Positions 41,489 to 52,271 of a stretch of DNA of 64,000 nucleotides are shown piece after piece (within the stretch, counting starts at the first letter, position 1; each line of letters opens with the position of its first letter). A program made the position numbers and the translations under genes. The stretch comes from Chaetoderma sp. LZ-2023a. Its lineage: Eukaryota > Mollusca > Caudofoveata > Chaetodermatida > Chaetodermatidae. Where the stretch lies: contig CM067373.1 in the NCBI GenBank assembly GCA_034401795.1, positions 41,237,781 to 41,301,780 of the forward strand, given 5' to 3'. The notes under the pieces were generated by a model. That model had not been told where the DNA came from, did not search any database, and saw nothing but the letters and a program-made list of their open reading frames with translations.

Positions 41489-44400
41489 TTGGTGGTATGC
41501 AAAACACCGTCCCTCACAACACCATCTCCCGTATCCACAGACAGCAGTGACTCAGGAGAAATGGTTCACTCCACCTCGTTGATTCGTAAACGTCGACGTA
41601 CATGGGGAAACGCACATCCCTGGCGCTGTCACTGTTTCTTTTGTGCTTCACAAAAACATCCGATGAACCATTGTAAGAAATGGCTCGCACAGGTGGAGCT
41701 TATCCATCATCCAATATGCACCGCTGTCTACACAAAGACTGCATACCCAGAAACAGCAACAACTTCATCATCATTGCTACCCCCAGCTCCATCTTCGCTG
41801 CAGCCCTCACAGCAGCGACGCTGGCAGGCTGGCCCTTTCCTCACTCAGCCATCCACCACATTAAAAGAAGCCATTCAGAAACAGGCCGACTATATACAGA
41901 ATGATTCTGCTCTGACACCATTGTCGCAGACGGAATCATTGGAAACCCTTTCACAGGTGCACCGCAAAGTAATATACAAGTGTGCCTGTCTGTTTAGCGG
42001 CGTTTCCACCAGTGCCACTGTTGACATTGGCGCTTCGATCACAGTATTTAACAAGCGCTTATATGAGAGCATCCCACCTCATAAAAAGCCTCCCCTTAAA
42101 CCCACAAACATTTACCTACAGACGGCTACGGGAGCTGATGTGCCCGTAGCCAGTGTAGTCAATCTAGTTATTCAAATAGAGGAGATGCAATTTATACAGT
42201 GAGTTGTTATCACCTCTATACACAACGATGCTCTCCTTGGCTCTGATTTTCTCAGTGCCAGCGAAGCCATCATTCACTGCAAACAACAGGAACTTGACAT
42301 ACACGGCCGACGGATACCTCTTGGACCGGAATCCTGATTATACGAAACCTGTGTATACTAGATAGTATGGCCACAGTTGAGCCGGGACAGGAGCAAATCT
42401 TGTGGGCCACTGCACCACAGTTAGGAAGCAACACACACATCACCATGCTGGAATCCGGCCCTGATTATATGCTCGCCTCTCAATGCGCAAGTCCCCGCAT
42501 GATCGTAGACACCACTAATAGGGAATATATACCCTTTAAGGTGTTCAATGGCACCACATACCCCACAACTCTTGAACCGGGGGTACGCTGCGGCCTTTTA
42601 GTGGACATTATCTCTTTGGAAACACCTACATTAACCAACACACAACAGGATATGACTGATGATTTACCCGAATATTTACACAAATTATATCTATGTGCCA
42701 CAGTAGGATTACCGCAATCACAAAAACACGAAATTCGGAAACTACTGTACAAATATCGTGATAGTTTTTCCTCCGGAGACATGGATCTCAGAGAAACTCA
42801 TCTTGTCATTGCCCCATATGTCAACCGGTATGATATCTTCCCATTCATAAAGAAGCAGAAGCACACCAGCAAGTTAACAACATGTTGCGGACCGGAATCA
42901 TCGAACCATCAGCATCCCCATGGGCCAGCCCAATAGTACTAGCAGGCAAAAAGGATGGAACCGTGTGGTTTTGTATCGACTACCACAGCCTTAATGATCT
43001 TAGCATGAAGGATGCATATCCACTTCCACAAATATATCAGGCCTTGGATTCCTTGTCCGGAGCCAAGTGGTTTTGTACCCTTGACTTAGCTAGCAGTTAC
43101 TGGCAAGTGGCCATGGATGAAGTTGACATGGAAAAGACCGCATTCGTTTGTAGAGATGGTCTTTTCTAATTCCGCAAGATGCGCTACAGCTTGTGCACCG
43201 CTACCGGAACATTTGAACATCTCATTGAGCAGGTATTAACTACCCTGCAATGGGAAATCTGTCTCGGTTACATTGATGATGTAATAGTCTTCGGACAACT
43301 GTTTGAGCAAACCCTTATCAATTTGGACACTGTGCTTTCACGATTCCGCACAGCCAATTTAAAACTCAAACCAAGGAAATGTAACCTTTTTAGACAGCGT
43401 GTTGAATTCCTGGGACACGTCATATCCGGTGATGGAGTGGCTACTCAGCCGTCAAAACCTAAGGCAGTAGCAGAGTGGCCAACACCCTCTTTGGTCACAG
43501 AGACACGGAGTTTTCTGGGCTTATGCCAGTACTATCGACGATACATCTGACATTTCAGTGAGATTGATTCACCCCTCTACAAGATCATCGAAAAAGATTG
43601 ACCATTCGAGTGGACGAGTGAGTGTGAAGGTTCCTTCAGGGCACTGAAGGAACTCTTGACGATTGCCCCGATTCTTGGTCATCCTAATCCGAACCTCGAT
43701 TTCATATTAGACACTGTCACGTCGGCTTATGCTATTGGCGCGGTTCTATCTCAGGTTACAGAAGCTGGAATGGAGCAGGTGTTGGGTTGTGGTTCGTATA
43801 CCATAAATAAAAGGGAAAGAAGATATGCAACCACAAAGTGAGTACTAATAGCCGCGGTACATTTCGTCAAGTACTACAAGAACTTTCTGTACAGGTGACC
43901 CTTTACACTCCGTACAGACCATGCCTCACTATGATGGCTCCGGAACCTAAAAAATCCGGAGGGCCAGGTAGCAAGATGGTAGGAATCCCTGCAGGCCTAT
44001 AACTTTAATGTTGTTCACCATCCCGGCAAATTGCACGGGAATGCTGATGCCCTCAGTAGAGTTGGAACGGTGGCAGAACACGAAGAGGCTGCAACCGTGA
44101 CACAGTAGACACAGCCATCTCCGGAGTTCCCCGAGTTGAGGTGCGCAGAGTGGAATCTGGAGAAAATTGCACATGACAAAACAACAGATGTGCAGACATG
44201 AAATATATACACGTGGATCCAGAAGGGGGTACGTGCTCCCAAGGAATCAGTAACACCACTATCCACCATGGCTAAATATTATTACCAGTGGTTTGAGGAA
44301 TGTCAACTAATAAATAATATTCTCTACATTAATAACCGTCTGGTAGTCACGGAAAGTTATCATGACATTATCTTAAAACCACTACATGATAACGCCGGGC

Positions 44401-45641
44401 ATCTGGCCATGGAAAGGACTGTTACCCGTATCAAATCGAGATTCCACTGGATCTGGATTCGCGATAGTGTCAAGGCATGGGTTGCCAAATGTATCCCATG
44501 CCAAAGATGCGCTGTTGGCCAGCACCACATTGCACCCTGCCAAATTAAGATTGTTGGTGCACCATGGGAGCGAGTGGCTATTGACGTGCTCGAACCCTTG
44601 AATACGACGGATGGCAGAAATAAATACATCCTTGTATTACAAGACTATTTCACGAAGTGGGTAGAAGCATTTGCTTTGCCGGACCAAGAGGCATCCACCA
44701 TAGCGGAGGTCTTGGCAAGCAATGTGTTCTGCTGGTTCGGTATGCTTTATGAGTTACACTCCGATCAAGAAAGTAATTTTGAGAGCCGGCTCATATCAGA
44801 GCTCTGCAAATTGTTTCTTATTGTCAAACCAAGGACGACTCCGTATCATCCCTGCAGTGATGGGATGGTGGAGAGATGTAAAAGAACTCTCGCGGAGATG
44901 CTTACCAAAGAAACACGCCTTGATTGTAGAGATTGGGATCTACGGCTCCCATATGTACTCATGGCCTACTGCACTTCAGTACATTCCAGCATGGGATATA
45001 CCCCTGCTCAGTTAATGTTAGGCAGTGAATTAGCCTTACCCCTGGACCTGGCTATGCCCCGGATACCAGGGGAGAAAAATTCACCATCTCTCTATGTTGA
45101 AGTCTCGCGGCAGCGGATGGAACAAGCCCATGAGTTAGTGAGAGAAACCTTATCCACTGCACACTGGCGGCAAAAGACATGCCACGACCGGACGGTGCAT
45201 GGAAATCCCTATGAAGCAGGAAGGATGGTTTGGGTACATGATTCGCAATGATCTGCAAACATGCCAAGTAAACTGAGTTACCAGTGGAAAGGGCCCTATG
45301 TGGTAGTAGGTAAGACGTCGGACGTGACCTACCGTATCCGTGCTTCAGATGGCCTGACCTCAGTCATCCACTTCGATCGACTTACACCGTGTGTCAGTGA
45401 TGACCCAGCACCAGAGCTCGGACTGGGAGTTTCTCGTGACACCGGTACTGAGACAGATATTTCTATGGAAAATAGTATTCCCTCGATTAGCGTAGAGCAC
45501 CGGGGTACCAGTTCAACCCACCTTCTACCAAGACAGAATGCGGGTGAACAAGCAGCTAATGCTGAGGACGATGACGAGATACTTACTCGCCCTCTCTCTC
45601 TCCTCAGCACGGGTCTACTCGATCTGGGAAGTCGTATCTGA
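41489..45641 (+). pseudogene. pol: Gypsy-3 gag C-terminus and pol
   Basis: The gag finger CFFCASQKHPMNHC lies near 41636-41677. The protease active site reads VDIGAS near 42023, where DTGAS is usual. RT spans two overlapping frames, with IIEPSASPWASPIVL, FCIDYHSLNDL, TLDLASSYWQ and the catalytic YIDDVIVF near 43270-43293. It is broken by stops near 42936, 43168 and 43550. RNase H is reduced to DTVTSAYAIGAVL with stops around it. Integrase (44268-45251) has the HHCC finger (AGHLAMERT, then CIPCQRC) and the catalytic acids in AIDVLEP, HSDQESNF and SDGMVERCKRTL. The C-terminal segment ends HFDRLTPC. The order is Ty3/Gypsy. This copy is dead. Confidence 0.85.
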
Positions 45642-47809
45642 AGAACTTTGTGTTTGTTTTGTCTAAGGGACTGGATGGAAGATCTGTTCCCCCGATCCCT
45701 TCCCACTCCCACCCACTTCATGCTATGCCCCCCCCCCCATTATAGAGTTACCACAAGCGGAAGCTGAGGCTGACCCACGCCATGTTTCCTGTGGGGTGGA
45801 ACATGTGATGAATAGCATGGAAGTGAAGAGGCTAGATGAAGCCTTGACATGTCTAGAACCGCGAAACCATACAACGAAGTGTACCCAACCACACCCCCAA
45901 ATCTCCAAACCAATCCCCAAACAAGCGGCACCCCTATCCGTCACCGCACCAACACCCCAGCTCCAATTGGCGTCCCTAATCTATACACCAGGTTCGGACA
46001 TCACCGGCCCAGTCCAGTTCACACTCCACTCATCGTCTGCTGACTGTCAATCTTCAGATATGAGAGAGATTGCTACTACAGAGGAGGTGGCATCCCGTGC
46101 CGCACAGACCAACAATACCCCCATGGTGGGCAGGGAAGCAGCCTGTTCAGCAGACTCTCGGCTCGAATTTTCCCAGTGTCTAAAAACTATGACAAGACAC
46201 CAACCGTCATGTAATGGGAGATGACTACATCCCCCTGTCCAAAGGCTACCCTCTCCATATGGCCTACCACATGCCCCTGTGAGCAGTCAGAACATCACAC
46301 CACAGACAGAACGTCACACCACAGACAGAACGTCAGTTACATACAGAACACACTTGCACTCAGGGCTGGATACGTCAATTCACATTGCGCGTACATCACA
46401 CACATACTCGGTTATACTCAGCATAACAGGGACAGACAACACCGGCAACAACATCGTTTAGCAGCACCTATCGGGATTAATTAATTCCCGGTAGAGACAT
46501 AAAAACTCCCCAAACAGTTCCACCCGCACATAATGCGGGAGAAATAATATCGCCGGCAACCCCCACCTCCTGCCATAACAATAGACTCGGCGTTCACCGG
46601 CATGGAAAACTGGAATGCGCCCACTTCACCTAAACATGACCATCATACAGCAGCCCGGACCTCCCAACAACAACATTATCGTCAACAAGCAACAGCCAAC
46701 AAATCTCCCGCACACACCTTCTTATCTAGTTACGGGAGAACCGATCAGGTAGATAGAAGGATTGTACTACAGCCATCTACAGTACGCGTCACGGGAGAAA
46801 CCTCCAAAACCTTCCCCCTCCTCTCCCGCGACGTCATGCGGGAACAGCTAAAACTACATACATCATTTACACGTAATAACAGTCAATATTATTAAGAGAG
46901 TAAGATGCCCGCATTGTCCGTAGTCACGAGTAGGATTTTACTACCGAAAGGTTGAATTCGATAATGGATTGATCAAAGTTATGACAGCATCCGACAGGTC
47001 ATCCGTGCTCTAAAGTAACTCTGTCCCGCCCTCGGTCTCGGCCATTACAGAGCGAAAAACCATCAAGGCTCGATAAAGTTGACATCACGCTGTCCCCCCC
47101 CCCACCCCTGCAGATGGCGGCAATAAAAGCGTCACCTTCACCACAGCGCAAGCATCATCCACAGATAACCAGCCACGTATATCAAACTCAAATCACCATC
47201 ATGTCAGAAACACAGACACTCAGGTTGACTGTATTCACAATCTCCAAACGACGGTATTGTAAATCGTAACACTGTGTGCACTCAATTTTCCGAGCTGTAT
47301 TGTAATTTAACCATTATTAAGTGGTATTAATGTGTCCGGTCTAGGCAGGGACGGAGCTAGTTCTACCCAATGAGGAGAATGCTTGGCAGCCCTCCCGCTC
47401 GAAAACACAGCTATCTTGTTTGGTTCATTAACTTTGATGCCCACCTGAATAGATCTGTTGAAACCACACATCAAATTATTTATGGCTTTACTGTTATATT
47501 TTTGATTAAGAACACAACTGCTCTACCGTGCTACAGATCATTAGCGCACGGGCCGGTAAAGCGGCATAAAAAATCTAACAGTATAATTACAAAGAGCATT
47601 AAAAAAATTCTCTTACCTGCGTTCCAGTCCACAATCAACACGGGCTGAGAACTACCTATTACAGACAAGTACAAAGACGCATGTTTAAGAACTCGCACAA
47701 ATAGGGACATATTTCCATTTCTCGCGTCTACAAAGACTACACTTCAGCAACAGTATTTCGGCCATCGCCATAAACAGTACATATGTTTCCGATCAACCAC
47801 GTGTTCCCA
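45642..47809. other. region after Gypsy-3 integrase, no supported gene
   Basis: About 2.2 kb. It includes C-runs at 45726-45735 and 47095-47103, a 20-bp repeat near 46290-46336 (ACAGACAGAACGTCACACC, two to three copies) and an open frame at 45796-46224 of low-complexity Pro/Thr/Gln composition with no recognisable domain. A 3' LTR would be expected here but could not be matched to 34205-34428. Confidence 0.45.
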
Positions 47810-48236
47810 AGAGCCACGTGACTTTTACTGCTATTTCCAGTAAATTGGATCAAGCGCTTTAAATAAAAGAGCCACCCAAATACAAGATGGAGGAGCGGAA
47901 AGGGTGAGCCAGGGTAATTGCCGCTGACGTCACCAGGCTCCCACACACCCCATTGGGCGCTCCAGCCTGAAATTAAAACAGGCAAGTTTATAAACATCCA
48001 ATCTGTAAAACCGCATCACTCTAATTAAAAGGTGATGCGCCACAGGAATAAGTAGTAACACGTTTTTATGTTGATCGGAGAATTTTAAATGCGCTAAATT
48101 AGGACAAAGTTAATGAGCCATTCCTCCTATAATTAAAAGTACTCCCTTGACGCATGGAATAGGAAAGAGAAAAACTTTTCATATAGGGCGGACCGAATCA
48201 TCTTCAAAACTTCCTGGTGTGGTCATCCGACATCTA

Positions 48237-48260
48237 TGACGTCACTAAATCGTATAAAAG
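48237..48260 (+). promoter_or_regulatory. CRE plus TATA promoter of MSL copy 2
   Basis: TGACGTCA (48237-48244), 8 bp gap, TATAAAAG (48253-48260). The start codon of the conserved ORF is at 48476. Confidence 0.75.
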
Positions 48261-48475
48261 GAGGAAGCACACTCTGATACTGCGTCTTCCCGTCAAAACT
48301 CGACACCGGGGAAGAACAAATAGTGCTAGGCTTCTTTCGTGTCGAAAACTAAATTCTGCTGTTTCTTTATTATTAATTCATTATTACGATACTTGGCCTG
48401 GAAAGTTAAAATGAAGAGATAGGGTTTAAGGTTTTTAATTAAGGTTCCCGCAATCAACTACCATGTGGGAACGAG

Positions 48476-48664
48476 ATGTCACTCCTCGAAGATTTAGCGT
48501 TGTCGGATTCATCTGAAGAAGAATCGGTACCAGTTACAAAAAGATTCCCGTGCAGCTCGTTATTAGCTAGCGGAGAACTGTGTACCAGAACTTTTACACG
48601 AAATTCCGACCTCACTCTTCATGTTAACAAAGATCATATCTCCTGCAGACAGCCTTCTGTATAA
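48476..48664 (+). pseudogene. MSL-element ORF with C2H2-like zinc finger
   Basis: The frame begins MSLLEDLALSDSSEEE. After a KRFPCSSLL motif it shows a finger-like pattern (Cys in SGELC, then TFTRNSDLTLHVNKDH). It stops at 48662, but a second finger-like pattern (YGVTHALRHKH) appears in another frame about 50 bp on, suggesting that the ORF once continued. Copy 1 shares the first 30 residues in outline. It is likely a DNA- or RNA-binding N-terminal domain. What followed it is lost. Confidence 0.5.
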
Positions 48665-48834
48665 CGTGTCAATATCTCTACACAGCCACCCGTTATGGAG
48701 TAACCCATGCGCTCCGTCATAAGCACCGTGTGTTAGAAGTGACATTGATTCCCTGAGAAGAAAGCGAGGATCATGCCGCATTAGCCACCCGTTTCGAATC
48801 TCGGTTACCGGTCAAAATTCTCCTGACCGAGAAG

Positions 48835-49812
48835 ATGGCCCACATGAAAAACACTACCCACAGACATCCCGTTAGTCATCATCCTCCCGTGGCTACATTA
48901 GCAAACGTGTCAGCAGCCAGACGTGAAATTCTACCTTCAGTCGCGTCGGGAAGCATTATGCTGCATCCAGTCACCACATCTACACCGGTCCTGAAGCAGA
49001 GTAGGAAGCAGAAGTCCTCCACGGGATCCAGTCCAGCAGCACCCACATCATTAACCATCAGCATAACAGTAGCCACTACACCCGCACCCGTATTATCGGA
49101 AGCAATCACAGCCAGTCAGCCTATGTCGGTAGTCATCATGCCGCCTATGGAGATATAGATCCCGAGATACCCGCAGTCACCATCTTCTCCCGACCTGACC
49201 ATAGACGAGGGACCGGGACCATCAAAGCCTGCTTCTATCAGCATCACCCTGACCCGTGTTATCCAGCATCCACATCCTAGTCATTCCGACCCAGCAATCA
49301 GGAAGGGGACTACGCCAGAGTGACCATACATGGGAAAAAGACGTATCGTGCACACTCAAGACATACAGCCCGTGCCCAATGTCACCGCAAATCGCCTGCT
49401 GAAGGACGCCAAATCCTGGAAGATGTCAGCACCTACCGCATCAACATCCACATCACTGCCTCGGCCTGCAATACGACTTTCAGCCATCACCACGACAACC
49501 ACCACAACCACTCTAACCACGAAGACCGCATCATCACACTCCTCTACACCAACCAACACCACCGCTTCCGTACGAACAGACATTGTGGCACCAGCAGTAA
49601 CTGTTAGAGACACTATAGACACTAATATTCCCGCAAGTGACACTTCCAACATTCCAGGAAGCTCCAGTAATAGTGAACTCATCTCAGCATTAATAATTCA
49701 TCCACTGCGACCAGCCACCATTAGTCGAGGCAGGCAGAGGTGTGATCATTTGTGTTACAGCAGAACATCAGTGGTGCGACTCGTGGAAAACTACTTTTTA
49801 TTTATTTTTTAA
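48835..49812 (+). pseudogene. Ser/Thr/Pro-rich coding-like region of MSL copy 2
   Basis: Two frames (48835-49158 and 49330-49812) are dominated by Thr, Ser, Pro and Ala (for example SLTISITVATTPAPVLSEA) with basic patches such as KQSRKQKS. They may be the linker of the zinc-finger ORF, or chance frames in a low-complexity region. No domain was recognised. Confidence 0.25.
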
Positions 49813-50336
49813 ATACTTTTCTTATTATTATATATGTTAGATCAATTGAATCCCATCCCTAGGATGACTACGGTTATCCTACACAGCTGCACAACTTAGT
49901 TGCCCAGCTGTGTCTCATACAAAATGAGAACTGTGGACTCCGGTGTTGTAAGAACGTCATGTGCGACGTAAAGTGTACAACATTCGGCAATGCAATAATG
50001 TCATAATCCCATTATGCAGTCTCAGATATGCTGAGGCTGCCTGATAAACTAGCTTCTTTTTGCTTTATTATTATATTCTATTTTTTATCATTTTTCTTCC
50101 TGTCTTAGATGTCAGGACGACTATGGGATCAGCGAAAGCTGCCCGTTGTGGACCCGCTATAATGGGCCGCAAATATTTTTATTAATCAATATACAGTTGC
50201 GTACCCCTTTATTTACCCAGGGTGCGCAAGTAATTTTGTGATATTAAATATCCCATAAGGATATGTTCCGTGAAACTTTATATTTTATAAATATATATTA
50301 TTATATCTTAACTTAAATTGAGGTACTTTGGAGCTT

Positions 50337-50385
50337 GGGTGTTCTCTGCGGAAATAATGATTATCCGCACCCAAAGAGAACACCC
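50337..50385. repeat. hairpin / cruciform
   Basis: GGGTGTTCTCT (50337-50347) pairs with AGAGAACACCC (50375-50385). Inside, GCGGA (50348-50352) pairs with TCCGC (50364-50368). It lies in the non-coding stretch 49813-50705, which otherwise shows nothing but AT-rich DNA. Confidence 0.75.
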
Positions 50386-50705
50386 ATGCGAGCTATTGTT
50401 TGGGAAATCATTATCTAAATAAAGTTAAAAACACGCACCAAAATATTAAAATAAAACAAAACAAAATAAAAGAAAAGACCTGGAAAAATAATTCTAGGTC
50501 AAAAATCAAAACTAAAAGTATGCCGTCCTTGTCTTCTTTGCCACCTCTATGTGCTCTGTCTCCTTAATACGCGTCTATTGCGTCACTACTCCTCTCCGGC
50601 CACGCACCTACCCGGGAAGTCTATAATTACCACCAAGCATGCGTCCGTGCGTCGATCCGCGATGCGTGATTGTTTGCCTTGGATGTCAAACGAGGAGGGG
50701 GGTGG

Positions 50706-51270
50706 TGTAGTTCGGATCGACCGGTCAGGTGCCGGCCGTACCCGCTAAGCTGGGTACGCGCCGCCTGTACTGCATTCGTTCCATGAACACGTTATAAGCG
50801 TATAAGAGCCCATGAGAGAGATTTCGCCGTCAAAACGACTAAGTTCGTTAAGAAGCGTAGCGCGCATGCGCTTACCACTGGTTTGACAGAGCGCGTATTT
50901 CATGGCCAAGATAGGATGGCACTTTTAGTCTACCGAGTAGGTACATTATAATTCTTTATAATTACGTGTTCCCATCGAATCTGGCATTAATCAAGACCAG
51001 AATTCGTCGGGCTTTCCGAATCTGTAAACCATTTCAAAATCGGTTAAGAAATGGCTGCGTTATCCACGGAAAACCCCCTTTTGATTATCTTCAAAATATT
51101 GCCGTGACGTCGTAACCACGTGTATGCAGAAATTCTAGAATGTTCTAGATCATTCGACTGCGTCATTATTAGCTACACGCTGATTGGCTATTGCTCGACC
51201 GATGATTGGTTGAAGCCTGCGACTATGACGTCACGATTAGTATAAAAGGAGATGAAATCCAGAACTCGAG
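50706..51270 (+). repeat. left inverted end of FB copy B
   Basis: About 545-565 bp, related to the reverse complement of 55170-55734 at roughly matching distances: 535 bp from terminus to TATA on the left, 542 bp on the right. It carries the heat-shock promoter. Confidence 0.7.
51133..51248 (+). promoter_or_regulatory. heat-shock/CRE/TATA promoter in the left end of FB copy B
   Basis: HSE at 51133-51155: TTC-nn-GAA-nn-TTC-nn-GAT-nn-TTC (one unit changed from GAA). ATTGG boxes near 51183 and 51205. TGACGTCA at 51226-51233. TATAAAAGG at 51241. The order and spacing are those of a compact RNA polymerase II promoter, driving rightward into the element. Confidence 0.75.
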
Positions 51271-52271
51271 AGCATCCTCGGCCAGGGGCCGAGCAGGTTG
51301 GACTGAATGCAGCTACTATCAGCGAGACAGGCATTAAGCAAATTACGTCTGTCTCGGGAAGTTTCTCTCCTGTAACCGGCAGCAGCAACCCAACTCACCG
51401 CACCTGAAGCAATTTTGGATCTCCCGAGTATTCGGGAGAATTTTTGGAACATTCAATAATTTTGTTCTCGAATAAGAACTAACTCAGAACAACAAACTTG
51501 AGGCGAGGCCTTTCCCGGCCTAGATATGTGATTCTACAGATGTAGAGGCAGCAATGTTCTTTGGTGGATAACTCACCGGATCTGCCGGCCACGCCAAAAA
51601 GTGGTTATTCAACCTTCCCTAGCACTGATGTCGTGCAGGTTTATTTAAACTTTTTTGACCGCAGCAAGTAAACTTTGCACAGTACGTCTTTCGAGCTAAC
51701 CGACATACCCAGCACCATAAGCTTAGTTATGTATCTTCATCCGAGTTCGACAACCCCCGTTTTTGAATGGGTTGTTCTTAACTTCCATCCGTACCATCGG
51801 TGTATGGGAACTTTCTTTCTAGCAGTGATGCTATTGTATCACTTACTGACTGCTCGTTAGACGTTCTTCTATTGTGATTACCATCCTGAGTTCGACCCGC
51901 TTCCATCCTGGACTGCATGCAGGAATCCTGTTTGCGGGAACCAACATGCAGGAACTTTCCAGCTTCCAGAGAATGCGACAACTCAAGTCACACCAAGGAT
52001 GACGTATCAATTTCAGTAACACGATAGCCCATCATTAAGAATGGCTACCGAGTATTCAAGTAACTATACTTAACATCTTAATTATTCCGTTAGTTACATT
52101 TGTGATAATTATACTTTATTTATGTAAATGGTCCCGATGACTAAAAGGAACCGTAACGGCCTTAGGACTGCTATTTATAATTTCTTTATCTGTTTATAGT
52201 TATTCTTATTTTACTGTACGGTGTCTTTACTAACCGCACCGTAGTAGGTCTTCCAATCTGTACTATATATA

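Larger units (their letters stand above)
34205..47340 (+). mobile_element. Ty3/Gypsy element Gypsy-3, interrupted by AcademX-2
   Basis: A primer-binding site at 34429-34451 starts the internal region. Sequence downstream to 35354 and from 41445 to about 45640 gives leader/gag, CCHC finger, protease, RT, RNase H and integrase in order. The part of the 5' LTR next to the primer site (34205-34428) is present. The 3' LTR was not identified, because 45.64-47.34 kb shows no match to it. It is heavily decayed, with stops or frame changes in every domain. Confidence 0.75.
47810..50200 (+). mobile_element. MSL element, copy 2 (plus strand)
   Basis: 47810-48750 aligns with the reverse complement of 8190-9030, through the CRE/TATA promoter into the ORF start. 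Downstream (48.8-49.8 kb) are Ser/Thr/Pro-rich frames. The right end is not defined; after 49813 the sequence is AT-rich and non-coding. The class was not recognised: no RT, transposase or integrase motif was seen. It could be the 5' part of a retroelement with a zinc-finger first ORF. Confidence 0.5.

Noticed and set aside
45796..46224. 142-codon ORF after Gypsy-3 integrase as an env gene
   Set aside because: No signal peptide, membrane segment or conserved motif. The composition is low-complexity.
48835..49812. Thr/Ser-rich frames as host mucin-like exons
   Set aside because: No splice context or signal peptide. They adjoin the MSL-element ORF and are probably its decayed continuation or chance frames.
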